This document shows, piece by piece, positions 19,460 to 29,918 of a stretch of 64,000 nucleotides of DNA (position 1 is the stretch's first letter; each line of letters opens with the position of its first letter). Position numbers and translations under genes: made by a program. The DNA is from Macrosoma leucophasiata (Eukaryota > Arthropoda > Insecta > Lepidoptera > Hedylidae): NCBI GenBank assembly GCA_036365455.1, contig JAWQUS010000010.1:15384501-15448500 (forward strand), in the 5' to 3' direction. The notes under the pieces are model-generated. The model searched no databases, was not told the origin of the DNA, and saw only the letters and a list, made by a program, of their open reading frames with translations.

Positions 19460-21356
19460 TTTTTTTTTTTTTTTTTTTTTTTTATGTCATTAAGTTGACA
19501 GACAAGCAGACGGGCCACCTGATGGTAAGTGGTCACCGTCGCCTATGGACATTTGCAACACCAGGGGAGTTGCCAACGCGCTGCCAGCCCTGAAGGACTC
19601 TTTTGACGCCATTTTTGAAGAACCCCATATTGTAGCACCGAGGGAACACCTCAGAGGGAAGTTCGTTCCACAATTTACACGTTCTGGGCAGAAACGAACG
19701 AGAAAACCGCACCGTTGAGCACTGCCAGGTGTCCAGTCGGTGAGGGTGGAACTTCTCTCTTCGGCGGGTAGTACGGTGTTGAAAAAGAGACGGTGGCACC
19801 ATGTCGAACAGTTCGACAGAGCACTCACCATTGTAGAGACGGTATAACACGCACAGACAACCAATATCTCTGCGCAGGCTCAGATGTTCGAGCCTGTCTG
19901 TAAGTCCTGGATCGTTAACAATACGAACGGCGCGTTTTTGTAGGGAGTCAAGTGGACCAAGCTGGTACTTGGGGGCTCCCGCCCACAAATGAGAGCAGTA
20001 TTCCAGATGGGGCCGCACTTGGGCCTTATAAAGCTGTAGTAGCTGCCCCGATGTGAAATACTGCCTCGCTTTGTTAAGCACCCCCAACTTTTTGGATGCC
20101 AACTTGGTCTTACACTCAATGTGACTCCCAAATTGCACTTCGTTCGATATGTCAACGCCCAGGATACCGATACTCTTACCAATGGCAAGCGGAGTGCCCT
20201 GGAACTGTGGTGCTACAATGAATGGGGTTTTTTTAGCGGTGAACGCGCAGACTTGTGTCTTCGAGGGGTTGAACTGCACTAAATTGAGTTGACCCCAATC
20301 TGAGACCCGCTCCAGAGAGTGCTCGACTTCAGACACAAGTCTAGTCCTGCTTTCTTCGATAAGTGTCCGAGAGGCATTTGCACGGCTTGTATAGTGTGCA
20401 TCTCCCGTGCTATCATCCGCATAGCAATGAAAATTGGAGTTTTGCTCCAACATTTCATTGATATGCAGAAGAAAAAGCGTGGGAGATAGCACAGAGCCTT
20501 GCGGCACACCAGCGTTGATTGGTAGTCTGTCTGAGCGTTGACCGTCAACTAAGACCTGTATAAAACGCTCAGACAGAAAACTGGCTGTCCAGTTGCATAG
20601 CCTCTCGGGAAGACCGTAAGATGGCAATTTCGCGAGAAGTGCCCCGTGCCAGACCCGGTCAAAGGCCTTAGCAATATCCAGGCTTACAGCCAATGCCTCC
20701 CCACTCTTGTCCAAGGCGTGAGACCAATAGTGCGTCAGATATACTAGAAGATCACCAGCAGATCTGCCTTGACGAAAGCCATATTGGCGGTCACTGATCA
20801 GCTGATGATCCTCCAGGTACTGCAGCAGCTGTGTATTGATCACACGCTCCATGACTTTGCAGAGTAGGGAGGTTATTGCTATGGGCCTGTAGTTGGCCGG
20901 ATCACTGCGATCCCCTTTTTTGGGTATCGGATGCACAAGGGCTGTCTTCCACGCAGACGGTACTTTTCCATGATCGTAAGAAAGCGAGAACAGGCGCGTC
21001 AGAACGGGGGTCAGCTCGGGAGCGCACATCTTCAACACCACTGCAGGGACGGAATCCGGCCCACTCGACTTCTTGACGTCAAGGGATAACAACGCTCGCC
21101 TGACGTTCTTCTGAGTGAATTTGACGTCAGGCATAGAGCTTTCACAGCGCGAGATGGTAGGCGCTGTGTTACCCATGTCATCAAGAGTCGAGTTTGAGGC
21201 AAAGAGGCTGCCCAGGAGATCGGCTTTCTCTTTTGCCGTGTGGGCCAGGCTATCGTCAGTTTTTCGCAGTGGTGGGAAAGATGACCGACAAAAATTATTT
21301 TCGATAGCTTTGGCAAGAGACCAATAGGCACGGCTCCCGGGAGGATGCCTCATTAG
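19460..21356 (-). mobile_element. Jockey/CR1-type LINE, 5'-truncated, with poly-A tail
   Basis: On the minus strand the element runs from a truncated 5' edge near 21356 through the RT ORF to a short 3' UTR (CACTTACCATCAGGTGGCCC) and a 24-base A tail (T run at 19460-19483). This is a LINE 3' end. The endonuclease ORF region upstream is missing. No clear target duplication is visible at the two edges. Confidence 0.88.
19533..21353 (-). CDS. LINE reverse transcriptase, 606 aa, open
   Basis: This is the reverse transcriptase and C-terminal region of a non-LTR retrotransposon, copying its own RNA at a nicked target in the nucleus. Residues about 95-330 are the RT domain: NYRPIAITSLLCKVMER at 154-170, motif A SLDIAKAFDRVW with catalytic Asp 226, NAGVPQGSVLSP at 280-291, and YADD at 311-314. 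The C-terminal part has YKAQVRPHLEYCSHLWAGAP and ends PGVANVHRRR just before the 3' UTR. No stop or frameshift interrupts 606 codons, so the copy is young. The endonuclease is missing, so the first ATG is only the first methionine of a truncated frame and the copy should not move by itself. The clade (Jockey or CR1) was judged by motif style. Confidence 0.9.
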   Translation of the reverse strand: MRHPPGSRAYWSLAKAIENNFCRSSFPPLRKTDDSLAHTAKEKADLLGSLFASNSTLDDMGNTAPTISRCESSMPDVKFTQKNVRRALLSLDVKKSSGPDSVPAVVLKMCAPELTPVLTRLFSLSYDHGKVPSAWKTALVHPIPKKGDRSDPANYRPIAITSLLCKVMERVINTQLLQYLEDHQLISDRQYGFRQGRSAGDLLVYLTHYWSHALDKSGEALAVSLDIAKAFDRVWHGALLAKLPSYGLPERLCNWTASFLSERFIQVLVDGQRSDRLPINAGVPQGSVLSPTLFLLHINEMLEQNSNFHCYADDSTGDAHYTSRANASRTLIEESRTRLVSEVEHSLERVSDWGQLNLVQFNPSKTQVCAFTAKKTPFIVAPQFQGTPLAIGKSIGILGVDISNEVQFGSHIECKTKLASKKLGVLNKARQYFTSGQLLQLYKAQVRPHLEYCSHLWAGAPKYQLGPLDSLQKRAVRIVNDPGLTDRLEHLSLRRDIGCLCVLYRLYNGECSVELFDMVPPSLFQHRTTRRREKFHPHRLDTWQCSTVRFSRSFLPRTCKLWNELPSEVFPRCYNMGFFKNGVKRVLQGWQRVGNSPGVANVHRRR

Positions 21357-21432
21357 GTAATATAGGTAATATGTTATGAGTATGCTGGTTTCAAATTATA
21401 AGTCATGAAATGTTTTAATTAAATTTAAACGT

Positions 21433-21570
21433 AAAAAAACGTAACTTCACGCCTGTAATCCCTCGAGACTTGAACTCGCGGCCACTGGGAATCTAGTCCA
21501 GCCGCTCTTCCAACTGAGCTACCGAAATCCAGCCCGATTAGTCAAATCTTTCCTTCACATTTATTGCATT
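21433..21570 (-). mobile_element. Chimeric SINE: SINE C head on SINE B tail
   Basis: Minus-strand reading gives the SINE C leader (AATGTGAAGGAAAGATTTGA) and its tRNA-like body (GTAGCTCAGTTGGAAGAGCG, GGCCGCGAGTTCAAGTCTCG). It then switches to GGGATTACAGGCGTGAAG and TTACG, the SINE B tail. The join is within a few bases of CTCGAGGGATT. The tail ends in a T-rich stretch. Confidence 0.7.
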
Positions 21571-21754
21571 GCCTAATTGTGGCAGTTTGTGGCTTAATCC
21601 TTTAATGATGATAAATGAAGAAAAAAAATACTTATTCGTCAAGATCAAAGTTATTCACTTAGCAGAGTTTCAAGTGCAGTCAGTACTGAGAAGAATTTCG
21701 CTACCCAACAAACTCAGTAAGAGCTCTTTTAACAACTCAGACATTTATTTTGTG

Positions 21755-21910
21755 AGATCTCAGGAGTGGCAACCCATCTACATTTAAATCTCTGGTTTTC
21801 GTGTAGATGTTTATAGACCACAGTATTCAGTGTGGAATACAACAAGAACAGTTCACATTCATGGAAAGTGAACTGTATGCTTGTTTGCCACTTCACGTCA
21901 TAAAAATAAA
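21755..21910 (+). mobile_element. SINE A fragment, diverged
   Basis: TCTCAGGAGTGGCAACCCAT, GTAGATGTTTATAGACC and GAACTGTATGCTTGTTTGCC plus CACTTCACGTCATAAAAAT follow the 3' half of SINE A in plus orientation. The 5' half is missing. Confidence 0.65.
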
Positions 21911-23189
21911 TACTTAAGTAACAGAACTACAGCTCGCATTTTTATCCAATAAGTAAGTAGCACTCCAATACACTAATCCAAAGCGAGCATGAAATATTGA
22001 TCATAAATTCATCATTACAGTTTTCCATTGGGAAGATGCGGCGACAATTGATATATGTTTTCAAAATGAACGTGGCGTGGACGTGTTGCAATCATTGACC
22101 AATTGGCTGCCAGGTAAACTTTTGATATTCACAGTGAATACGAAAGGTTTGCTCATTAATTGGATTGTCGTGCCACGTAGCGTGTCCGAAGACAGAAAAT
22201 CGGCCGATGTGAATTGCTCTTAATTCGTTACCGTTCTCTCGATTAAATTTACGAACCACATGGATTCGACCACACTGAAACGGGGTTTGAATAGCAAACA
22301 AAACATGAAACTACCGATTAAAATGGTTAGTTCACGTAAAATAATCTTCTAGACAAAATCTCTGCAGCGATTATTTTTATGATCATGTAGGTAGTCTACA
22401 TGAAACCCTTAGTTTTGCTCAGGCCTCCTGTTACAAATCTACAAAAAGGTATATATTAGCCAAAATTGTAAGGTGAAATTTATTTTCAGCTTTTCAGTCC
22501 GGGACCACGGAAGCTCCGAAAGCCGTAAAAAATGTACCAATTATTTCAATGAGTGTAGCTCGCGAAAACAAATAAATCAAGCTAAAATCTTGAAGGTAGG
22601 TATATATTTTTTGTAAAGTTGACGTATTACTAAACTACCATAGCAAAGTAGGTTTTACAATGTAGGTATAATACTCGATCAACTTATAAAATGTTCCTAC
22701 GTATAATAGAAAAACGGACCTCTTCTTGGTAGAGCTTGACATGCACACTTTTACTCTTTTTTCTTATGAGATGAATCCTCATTTCCATCTGTTTTCACAC
22801 ACTTAATATTCTCAACAAAGACACATTTGTCAACAAGAAACTTGGAGACATTTTTATAAGTATAAATTTAAGACCCAGCGTAGATTAATCTTCATACAAA
22901 CAGCAATTATCATAAATTTAACCAATGGCCAGCCAACGAAGTTAGTTTTAATTCCCTAGTTGATTCAAATTATCTGAGACTAAATTTGAGTTTGATCAGT
23001 TTTGTATTTTTCACTTCTTATCTTAATCGTTTCGAAAGTTACGATTTCGACTTAACTTTCAAAATGATTAAGATCAGAAGTAAAAAAAAATACAATTTCT
23101 TGGTTTTCCGGTTCTTCCGGTTTTTTTGATTCCGCGTATTGTCAAATCTTTCCTTTTTGATGTCATTCTTGACACCTTACCTGTTAACA
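21911..23189. other. Unique-looking sequence, no gene identified
   Basis: 22020-22330 is less AT-rich than its surroundings (GTGCCACGTAGCGTGTCCG, CACACTGAAACGGGGTTTG) and carries a 69-aa minus-strand frame with no recognisable domain. It might be a conserved non-coding element or an old exon. The remainder shows nothing. Confidence 0.35.
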
Positions 23190-23395
23190 TCTATACAAAT
23201 AAATAAAATTGGAGTGTCTGTTTGTAATATTAAAACAACCGCTTTTTACTAAATGCATATATATGTATTTATACACGGTACATATACTACCAAGTCTGTC
23301 TGTCTGTCTGTTTGGCGGGGCTAATCTTGGGAACGGATAGACCGATTTTTACGGGACTTTCACTGGCAGATAACTGATGTAAACAGCACAGCTAG
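23190..23395 (+). mobile_element. Compact Helitron-like element, both ends present
   Basis: A 206-base element, from TCTATACAAATAAATAAAAT to GTAAACAGCACAGCTAG. It is preceded by A and followed by T, which fits Helitron insertion between A and T. It contains four CTGT units and GGCGGGGCTAATCTTGGGAA. The longer relative at 7191-7709 shares both ends. Confidence 0.75.
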
Positions 23396-23758
23396 TTAAA
23401 AATATGTAAGGTTTAGATCGTTTTTTTCTCAAAATCAACATATCAACATAAAAAATAAAAATATCGTGTACTAATTGCACTGGGAAAAACCCGAAAAAAT
23501 CGTTATTTTTTTAGAAATTCTTACATTTACCTATTTATATTGGTAAATCGAGTACATACATGTATAATCTAAACATAGAGAACTACTTGCACACTGTACA
23601 AAAAAATGGGACGTAGGTACGTATCGGGAAACATAAGGTCTGTTAAGCGAAAATATTGCATATTGGTTGCTGTGTCCATTCCAAACGCAGAAAAAAGAGC
23701 GTCACTTTTTGATCCAAAACTAAATAAAGATATAGGTACAGTACTCAACAATTAATAG

Positions 23759-23981
23759 TGCACATCGAGCCTGCCACAAAGAGACGATCGGCTCGTTTCG
23801 ACTACGTAGAGCGTTATCTCTGTCGCACACTGCTACGTAGGCAGTGAGCAACAGAGATACTGACAGTCTGGTATTGGTCAAAACTTGATCAAAATGGTCG
23901 ACAAACGTCAAATAGGTACGGTGCGAAGGAGATAACGCTCTACAGACCCGAAATAAGCCGAAATCCTAGGCTCGATGTGCA
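23759..23981. mobile_element. TIR element, 223 bp
   Basis: The ends are TGCACATCGAGCCT and AGGCTCGATGTGCA, exact inverted repeats, and pairing continues inside (TAGAGCGTTATCTC with GAGATAACGCTCTA). The centre carries TGGTCAAAACTTGATCAAAA. A partial copy lies at 46004-46148. No coding capacity, so a MITE; the superfamily is not clear. Confidence 0.8.
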
Positions 23982-24856
23982 ATATCTATTTTTGAGCACT
24001 GTATGTAGCAAATTATGGGTATATCTTTGGCTGTGTGCATCAACTCTTTATTTAAAAGATACGGTCGTGAAATTGTGTTTAAAAAACCATTTCAGGGCGA
24101 TAAACCAAATGAAACTTGTTATACTGATGAAAATAAAACTCATTAAACAGCTGTTATCTGCGCCGAATTTAATTCTAGTTTATCTTTCGGAGACTTCATT
24201 TGCTTTTAGTTACGCAATTGTAAACTGACCTATTAAGTACTTTAATGAATAATTAAAATGACGAATGCTAATAATGATTATTTGAATCAAGTAATGTTAC
24301 TTGATCCATATCATAATTTGTGAAATAGAATTGGATAAGTCACTAAAAGCCACTGAAAGCATTCTAGCGTCAGTTTTTTTAATCGATGAAAAAGTTTTAA
24401 TAGCGAGAAAATCAGACAAATCGACACATCACTTATACAAAATATTATTATGTTTTTATGGCTCTTTTAAATCCATGCCTAAGTTTGGATAAAGTTCAAT
24501 ACTGAAAATGTTGTTGTATATTATTTTATTTTTTTTATTTCGTAGTGGCACTTACTCATAACAAACTCTATAGTTCGTAATAATAATATGTAATTAACAT
24601 GTTCGTTTTCTTTAGACTATGATAATATGTTCGAAAACAAGGAAGGTTCACCTCAAGAGTAAGGTTCTTACTCTGTGGATTTACAACAGAGCAAAACAAC
24701 TACTAATTAATGCCAAATATTCTATTCTACAAAGTTAAACCGATCCAAACTAAAACTACAACTGAGCGAGGCTACCAACAACTCCCAAAAGATTTGACAA
24801 TTAATCTATGAGATTCCGTAAAGAAAAGGAAAATAGCATTAATAAGTACGGTGTGA

Positions 24857-25085
24857 TACACAGTATTTATTTGGAATTAGGTAGGTACCTGAACACATCT
24901 TGAATAGAAATAATCCCAGCCCTAGTTTTTCCGATACGTGTGTTTGTGTGGTAACAATTATCATGTTAGTAACAAGATCCGTAATTTTTGCTTTTCAATT
25001 AAAACTTAGAGCCCTCATTAACAAATACTTCGATGTTATACCATTCCTATCGCGCACTACTATTTAGCTGCTTAGCTATCGCTCA
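24857..25085 (+). repeat. Diverged direct repeat, copy 1
   Basis: Shares an ordered set of blocks with 25603-25815: ACACATCTTGAATA, CGTGTGTTTGTGTG, GTAACAATTATCATGTTAGT, AACTTAGAGCCCTC, ATCGCGCACTACT. It matches no other repeat in the window. Confidence 0.65.
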
Positions 25086-25602
25086 ATAGTTCAAAAGTAA
25101 CTTTTAGGGTTCCGTACACGAAGCGTTGAAACGGGAAAAGGTTAATAATAGTAATTATATACACTCAAATATTTATAAAGGAAAATACATAATAATGTCG
25201 TGTTATCTATCTAGTAGTCGGGAATTAAAAACTGAATTTTGCCTAAGCTTTAAACTTTTTAGTAGATGACAATGACTGATAACTTGCAATAAAATTAAAT
25301 ACACGCTTTTATAACTTCTTTAATATCAAAATAAATTTGATTGGTTTTCATTTAAAAAATAATTTCATTAGACATTTCGCAAAGTCTTTTTAATTAGCCC
25401 TAAGTCATAATTATAAAAGCTATAGAAGTTGAAATAACAAAGATGACAACGATTTTAAACCTCCACATAGGTATGTTATTTGCAAATGGCAATTAAAATA
25501 CAAAATTCAAATTCAAATTATCTATTGCGTTACAGTTGCCATCAATTTGAAAAAGCAAAGATCACTAGCAAACACGGCGAGTGATGTAAAATGTTTGGAA
25601 AG

Positions 25603-25815
25603 GTGTAAACACAGCTTGAATAATAGGAATGAAGCGAGCCATGGCTTCCCTGATATGTGTTTTTGTGTGTGCTCGTAACAATAATTGTCGTGTCAGTAAC
25701 GAGACCCGCAGATGTTGCTGTTTCATTAAAACTTTGAGCCATCGTTATCCAACCCCAGATGTTATTGGACCTATCCTATAGCGCACTACTCTTAAGCCGC
25801 CTATAAACTTTGTCG
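25603..25815 (+). repeat. Diverged direct repeat, copy 2
   Basis: The blocks ACACAGCTTGAATAATAGG, ATGTGTTTTTGTGTGTG, GTAACAATAATTGTCGTGTC, AACTTTGAGCCATC and ATAGCGCACTACTCTTA line up with copy 1 about 745 bases upstream. Confidence 0.65.
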
Positions 25816-25929
25816 ATGGAACGTTCGACATTTAATTTTGTACTCGTAGAGAACGCATATGCCACTACATTGCGCGTCAGAAATAGGAGTTGTTGTCGGT
25901 TTCGGTTAGATGGTAAAGGTCTGCGTGAC

Positions 25930-26020
25930 CATATTAGTGCAGAGATCATCGGAAAATTAACAGGCAAGTCTAAATAGTAGACTTGCCTGTTAATTTTCCG
26001 ATGATCTCTGCACTAATATG
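25930..26020. repeat. Perfect hairpin, 43-bp arms
   Basis: The arm 25930-25972 (starting CATATTAGTGCAGAGATC) is exactly complementary to 25978-26020, with loop AATAG. I see no mismatch in 43 pairs. Palindromes this long and exact are short-lived, so it is recent or maintained. Confidence 0.96.
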
Positions 26021-26045
26021 TCGGAACTTCTTTATTATTGGAAGT

Positions 26046-26108
26046 ATTAATTAAAATTACTAATGAAGACATGTGTTATACATGTCTTCATTAGTAATTT
26101 TAATTAAT
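26046..26108. repeat. Perfect hairpin, 29-bp arms
   Basis: The arm 26046-26074 (ATTAATTAAAATTACTAATG onward) is exactly complementary to 26080-26108, with loop GTTAT. It lies 25 bases after the previous hairpin and runs straight into a Helitron-like 5' start (CCGTACTAATATTATA). Confidence 0.96.
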
Positions 26109-28145
26109 CCGTACTAATATTATAGGAGCGTAAGTCGGTCTGTCTGTCTGTTTGTTATGTTTTTTTTACAAAATTTATATTAGTAAATAAAATCTCTACG
26201 GTGATCGCTCTTAAAATAGCTAATAATTTCAATCACTACGTGTATCCAAACTATTTCTAAAATTATATTAGTGAACACGAATCAAGTTGTATGTCAAAGC
26301 GATAATGTATCTTCATCCATTAACCGTACGAGGGCTGGCCTACACAATAAAAATTCCATGTCGACGCGTAATTTAGTATGGGGACTAAATTACTTTTATT
26401 AAAGTCAAGACGTTTTAATTTTGCTTCCCTCTTTGTAATCAGTATTTGCGGCCATACGTCCGCTTACGGCCTTAAATCCCCCATGTCACGATACAAAATT
26501 TCAAAAATATTTAATTAATTGCTTATAGAGTGTATGCCTTAGTAGATATGAACTTCTTACCTTTTAATAAAATCATCACAGGATTAATTAAAAATAACTA
26601 TAAAGAAATTATGTTAGGATGTGATACATTCGTAACAATTTTCTGCAGGGAAAATAGGTGTAAAGTTACGAAATAACCAGTCAGAATATCAACGTAAGTT
26701 AAATTTTGAGGCTAGTTACATTAAAAAGGCATCGTACTACGAATTCTTTATTAAATAAAATAAAGCGCACAAATAAGATTTAACTTAATACGTAGGTACC
26801 TAACTTTATTGGTTTCATTCGAATTGAAATGACTCAAAGGAATGTTTTACGGTACTCTTGTATAAATCTTTCAAAGTTTTATGATTGATGAATTCCTGAA
26901 TTCCACATTGAAGAGAAACCAAGAATTAAATTGGTATAGGATTTACTTTAAATAAACAAAATAGTGGCCATGGATCCCTGAATTTGGGATTAAAAAGGTT
27001 CGAAATCTTTCGGAGGGAGATCGGATGAATGTATTATTCATCGTCGATAATCACTTTACTTAAATGAAAGTGTACATTTTGCTTAATGCGCATTCAGCTT
27101 TAGCAACACCCGAGAGGCGCAATGTCGCTTTCTAAGGGCTGTATCGTATTTGATTATTCGTACGATTTGAGTCGATAGATGTAATAAATATTACATTGTA
27201 TTTTGGTAGTTAAAGACGTCTTCGATTCATTTCATTTTTCACGAATTAATACTAAATTTCTTTGTTAACTTTGTCCGTAAAAAATAATTAATTCAAAAAG
27301 TAATTAGAAACAACGACAATACAATTTTAATTTTTTTTTGGATACATGTATTGAACGATGCCATAGCCTGAAATGTCCAGTCTATTTTACTGAAATATTT
27401 TAATCCCTATTGAAACTTTCCCTATTGGAAAAAGCCGCCAAAATTGTATTTGTTGGATTAAACTCAAACAACATAACCAAGACAAATTGAGGAAAATCAA
27501 CAAGACATTATTGTTCAGTGAACTACTAAAGTTAACCCAAGTATAAATTATCTAAAACGACTCCTCTAGTTTCTATATTACTCCAGGAGTATGCCCGTTC
27601 ATCTGTTCCGAAACGTCACACATAAATCAACGCTTCCCCGATTAAGCGGTTGAAGACATTTAAAAGCAAAAATTATAAATAAGTACATTTGCCTTTAGTA
27701 AAATATTTGAGAGGCAATGTAAAGGCCGTCAGTTCATCAGTCGAAGTGACTGTGCAAAGCTCGCGTTCAGCATGTTTAAACATTGCGCCATATTTCTCGA
27801 AAACGGTATGTCATGAACAAAATAATGAACAGCCAACGAATGATTTATCTAACCAGAGTTGAGCAGTTTTGGTTGCCATTCTACTACATTTGCTATGTAT
27901 CGTATTATTAAAGTTTAAAATACATCGGGTGTGCGAGTTTTTTGCAGTTTGTTGGTAATTGGTGACAAGTGAACGTCTTTCGATTCTGTCAGCACTTTTA
28001 CGGGAATGTACTATTTGAGAACTGGCCGCTGGATCACATTGACACCTAATATGGTGGTAATTTGATATTGGATAAACGGAAAATTTGCCTGAATGTACAT
28101 TTGCATTTATCACAGATAACTTAATAGTAAACGGACAGTCTTAAG
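26109..28145. other. Helitron-like 5' start, then long unassigned stretch
   Basis: 26109-26150 (ACTAATATTATAGGAGCG plus CTGT repeats) is the beginning of a Helitron-like element with no recognisable end. From there to 28145 I recognise no repeat or gene. 27715-27790 is a less AT-rich patch (CAGTCGAAGTGACTGTGC). Confidence 0.4.
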
Positions 28146-28530
28146 AAGGGTGTATCATCGTTGCAGCCGAAAGACCTTTAACAGATTGCCACAAAGAACG
28201 GTCCTGGACACTCCTGGGCTAATTCCCATCTACCGATTACCCGTTACCTTCACCAGGTCCTCAATTCACCACGTGGGCGGCCTGCTCACGCGTTGCCTTT
28301 GGGTACGTGGTTGCTATGCGAAAACTCTTTAGCCACAATGAAATATGTGCCCTCTCCAATACTACTTGAATTTTGTGATTTGGTGGACTAGGAATACTTC
28401 TCTGGTTATCATGCGGATCTCCTCATTTCATATTCGGAAAACTCTCTCTATTGCCCTCTGCGTGACCTTGAACCTTTTATGAGGCTCATAGTGAGCAACC
28501 ATGTTTCAGTTACGGAAATATTACTTCAAA
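28146..28530 (-). pseudogene. RTE-type LINE 3' portion, heavily mutated
   Basis: Plus-strand text GCCGAAAGACCTTTAACAGA, GCCACAAAGAACGGTCCTGG, CACCAGGTCCTC and GACCTTGAACCTTTTATGAG matches, in order, the reverse complement of the end of lepidopteran RTE ORF2. The minus strand keeps DLVKVTGN and DRSLWQSV but has several stops. It is an older copy than that at 40974. Confidence 0.65.
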
Positions 28531-28603
28531 AGAAAGGGCTTTTAAAAACAGATTTTAGGCAATTAGGCCATCGATGTTTGCAACACTATCGTCACATGCA
28601 TGC

Positions 28604-28921
28604 TTTTTTATGTAATTGAAGTGGCAAACAAGCCTGCAGTTCACGTTGATGTTAAATGATAACTGCAGCCTATAGACACTAACACAACGACCACGGTCAA
28701 TATGCGTTACCACTTCTGAGGCTTAAGGTGTTATGCCTCTGTGCCGGAAATAACAGGGCCGTACATTACCACCGGACCGGAACACGATAGTGCTGAACAC
28801 CACCATTTAGCGGCAAGTAGGTATATTAGGTAATGCGGTGGCGCAAACGCCCGCAAGCTCGCGAAATTGTTTCATTTTTACGGATGATAGAGCTCTAGTG
28901 ACGCTCTATCACCCGTAAAAA
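28604..28921 (-). mobile_element. SINE A with a snap-back hairpin at its 5' end
   Basis: A SINE A body with the standard tail. The expected start is replaced by a hairpin: TTTTTACGGATGATAGAGC (28875-28893) pairs with GCTCTATCACCCGTAAAAA (28903-28921) with one mismatch and a 9-base loop. The right arm looks like the SINE start and the left arm like its inverted copy. Confidence 0.75.
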
Positions 28922-29028
28922 ATTCTATTTATTAAAATTCTTTAAATAAATCTTGCTTAAAATTATTTATTATTTATTAAGAATGTTTTACAAGTGAGAC
29001 AAGGACGCGTCTTTGCGAAATCTGTTAA

Positions 29029-29235
29029 CCTTTAAATAGGCGCGCGGGGTCTGCGCGACTCCAAGTGAACTTCAGTTTAAGTTATTTTTTAGTGATTAAT
29101 GCTGGTGATCCGAATTTTTTGCTAGCTTCATAACTCTTTAGACTCCACTCAATTCAGTGTCCGCGCCGCGGAAGTGTTTGTGTGAGCTATACGGAAGGGC
29201 TTGGGGTCGCAGCGACCCCGCGCGACTAAAAGTGT
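29029..29235. other. GC-rich segment, possible piggyBac-like end
   Basis: After a TTAA comes CCTTTAAATAGGCGCGCG then GGGGTCTGCGCGACTCC. A second hairpin-like motif GGGGTCGCAGCGACCCC is at 29202-29218. piggyBac-like elements insert at TTAA and often start CCYT followed by GC-rich repeats. A matching right end is not clear (a weak candidate is GGCGCGTATAATTAAGTTAA near 29420). AAATTTAGGTAAGTAGG at 29225-29241 also resembles a splice donor. Confidence 0.3.
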
Positions 29236-29918
29236 TGATCAAATTTAGGTAAGTAGGTAAATATTTATGTATTATGCACTAAGCATTTCTTTCATGGCTT
29301 CTTTTCAATTAAAAAAAATATCTTTTTTAATCACCATTCTGTACATAATTAGATTCATATAAAATTATGTCTTTTATGTTTTTGTTAAGTAAACACACGC
29401 TTTTACGTTTTGCTTATTGGCGCGTATAATTAAGTTAACATTCTTTCATAAATTTATGTAATAAATTCTTGACGTAACAATATCTCATTTTCTCTGTTCC
29501 TATTGGAAAATATAATATAAATTCCACCTAATACTACACAGTAAAAAGTGTTTTGTTATAATAATAGTAGGCTTATACGGCAATTCGTATGAAAACAAAC
29601 CACAGATCTAGGATATTATAACATCACGGGTACTTTTAATTTCGATTCTCGATTGAAGTCTATGCAAATAACGCCGCAGGTGGAAACTACGAGTATTATT
29701 TAATAAGTGCGGCATGAATTCAGAAAAATTGTTTCATTTCAATGTGCGGGAAGTTCGCTATAAACTTAACGTAATTATACGCCATTTACACACATGCCGC
29801 TAAATTCTTCCTTAATTTTCCTGCAGTTTTGTTTTTATGTATATATTATGACACTATTTATTTTAGTCAGTTAGGAGTCACTAAGGCATCAAGCGGACGG
29901 TATACAGAGACTTCAGGA
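29236..29918. other. AT-rich stretch, nothing recognised
   Basis: No repeat boundary or coding frame stands out between the GC-rich segment and the next SINE A. Confidence 0.45.

Noticed and set aside
20876..21327. Plus-strand frames opposite the 606-aa LINE ORF
   Set aside because: They are antisense shadows of the reverse-transcriptase frame.
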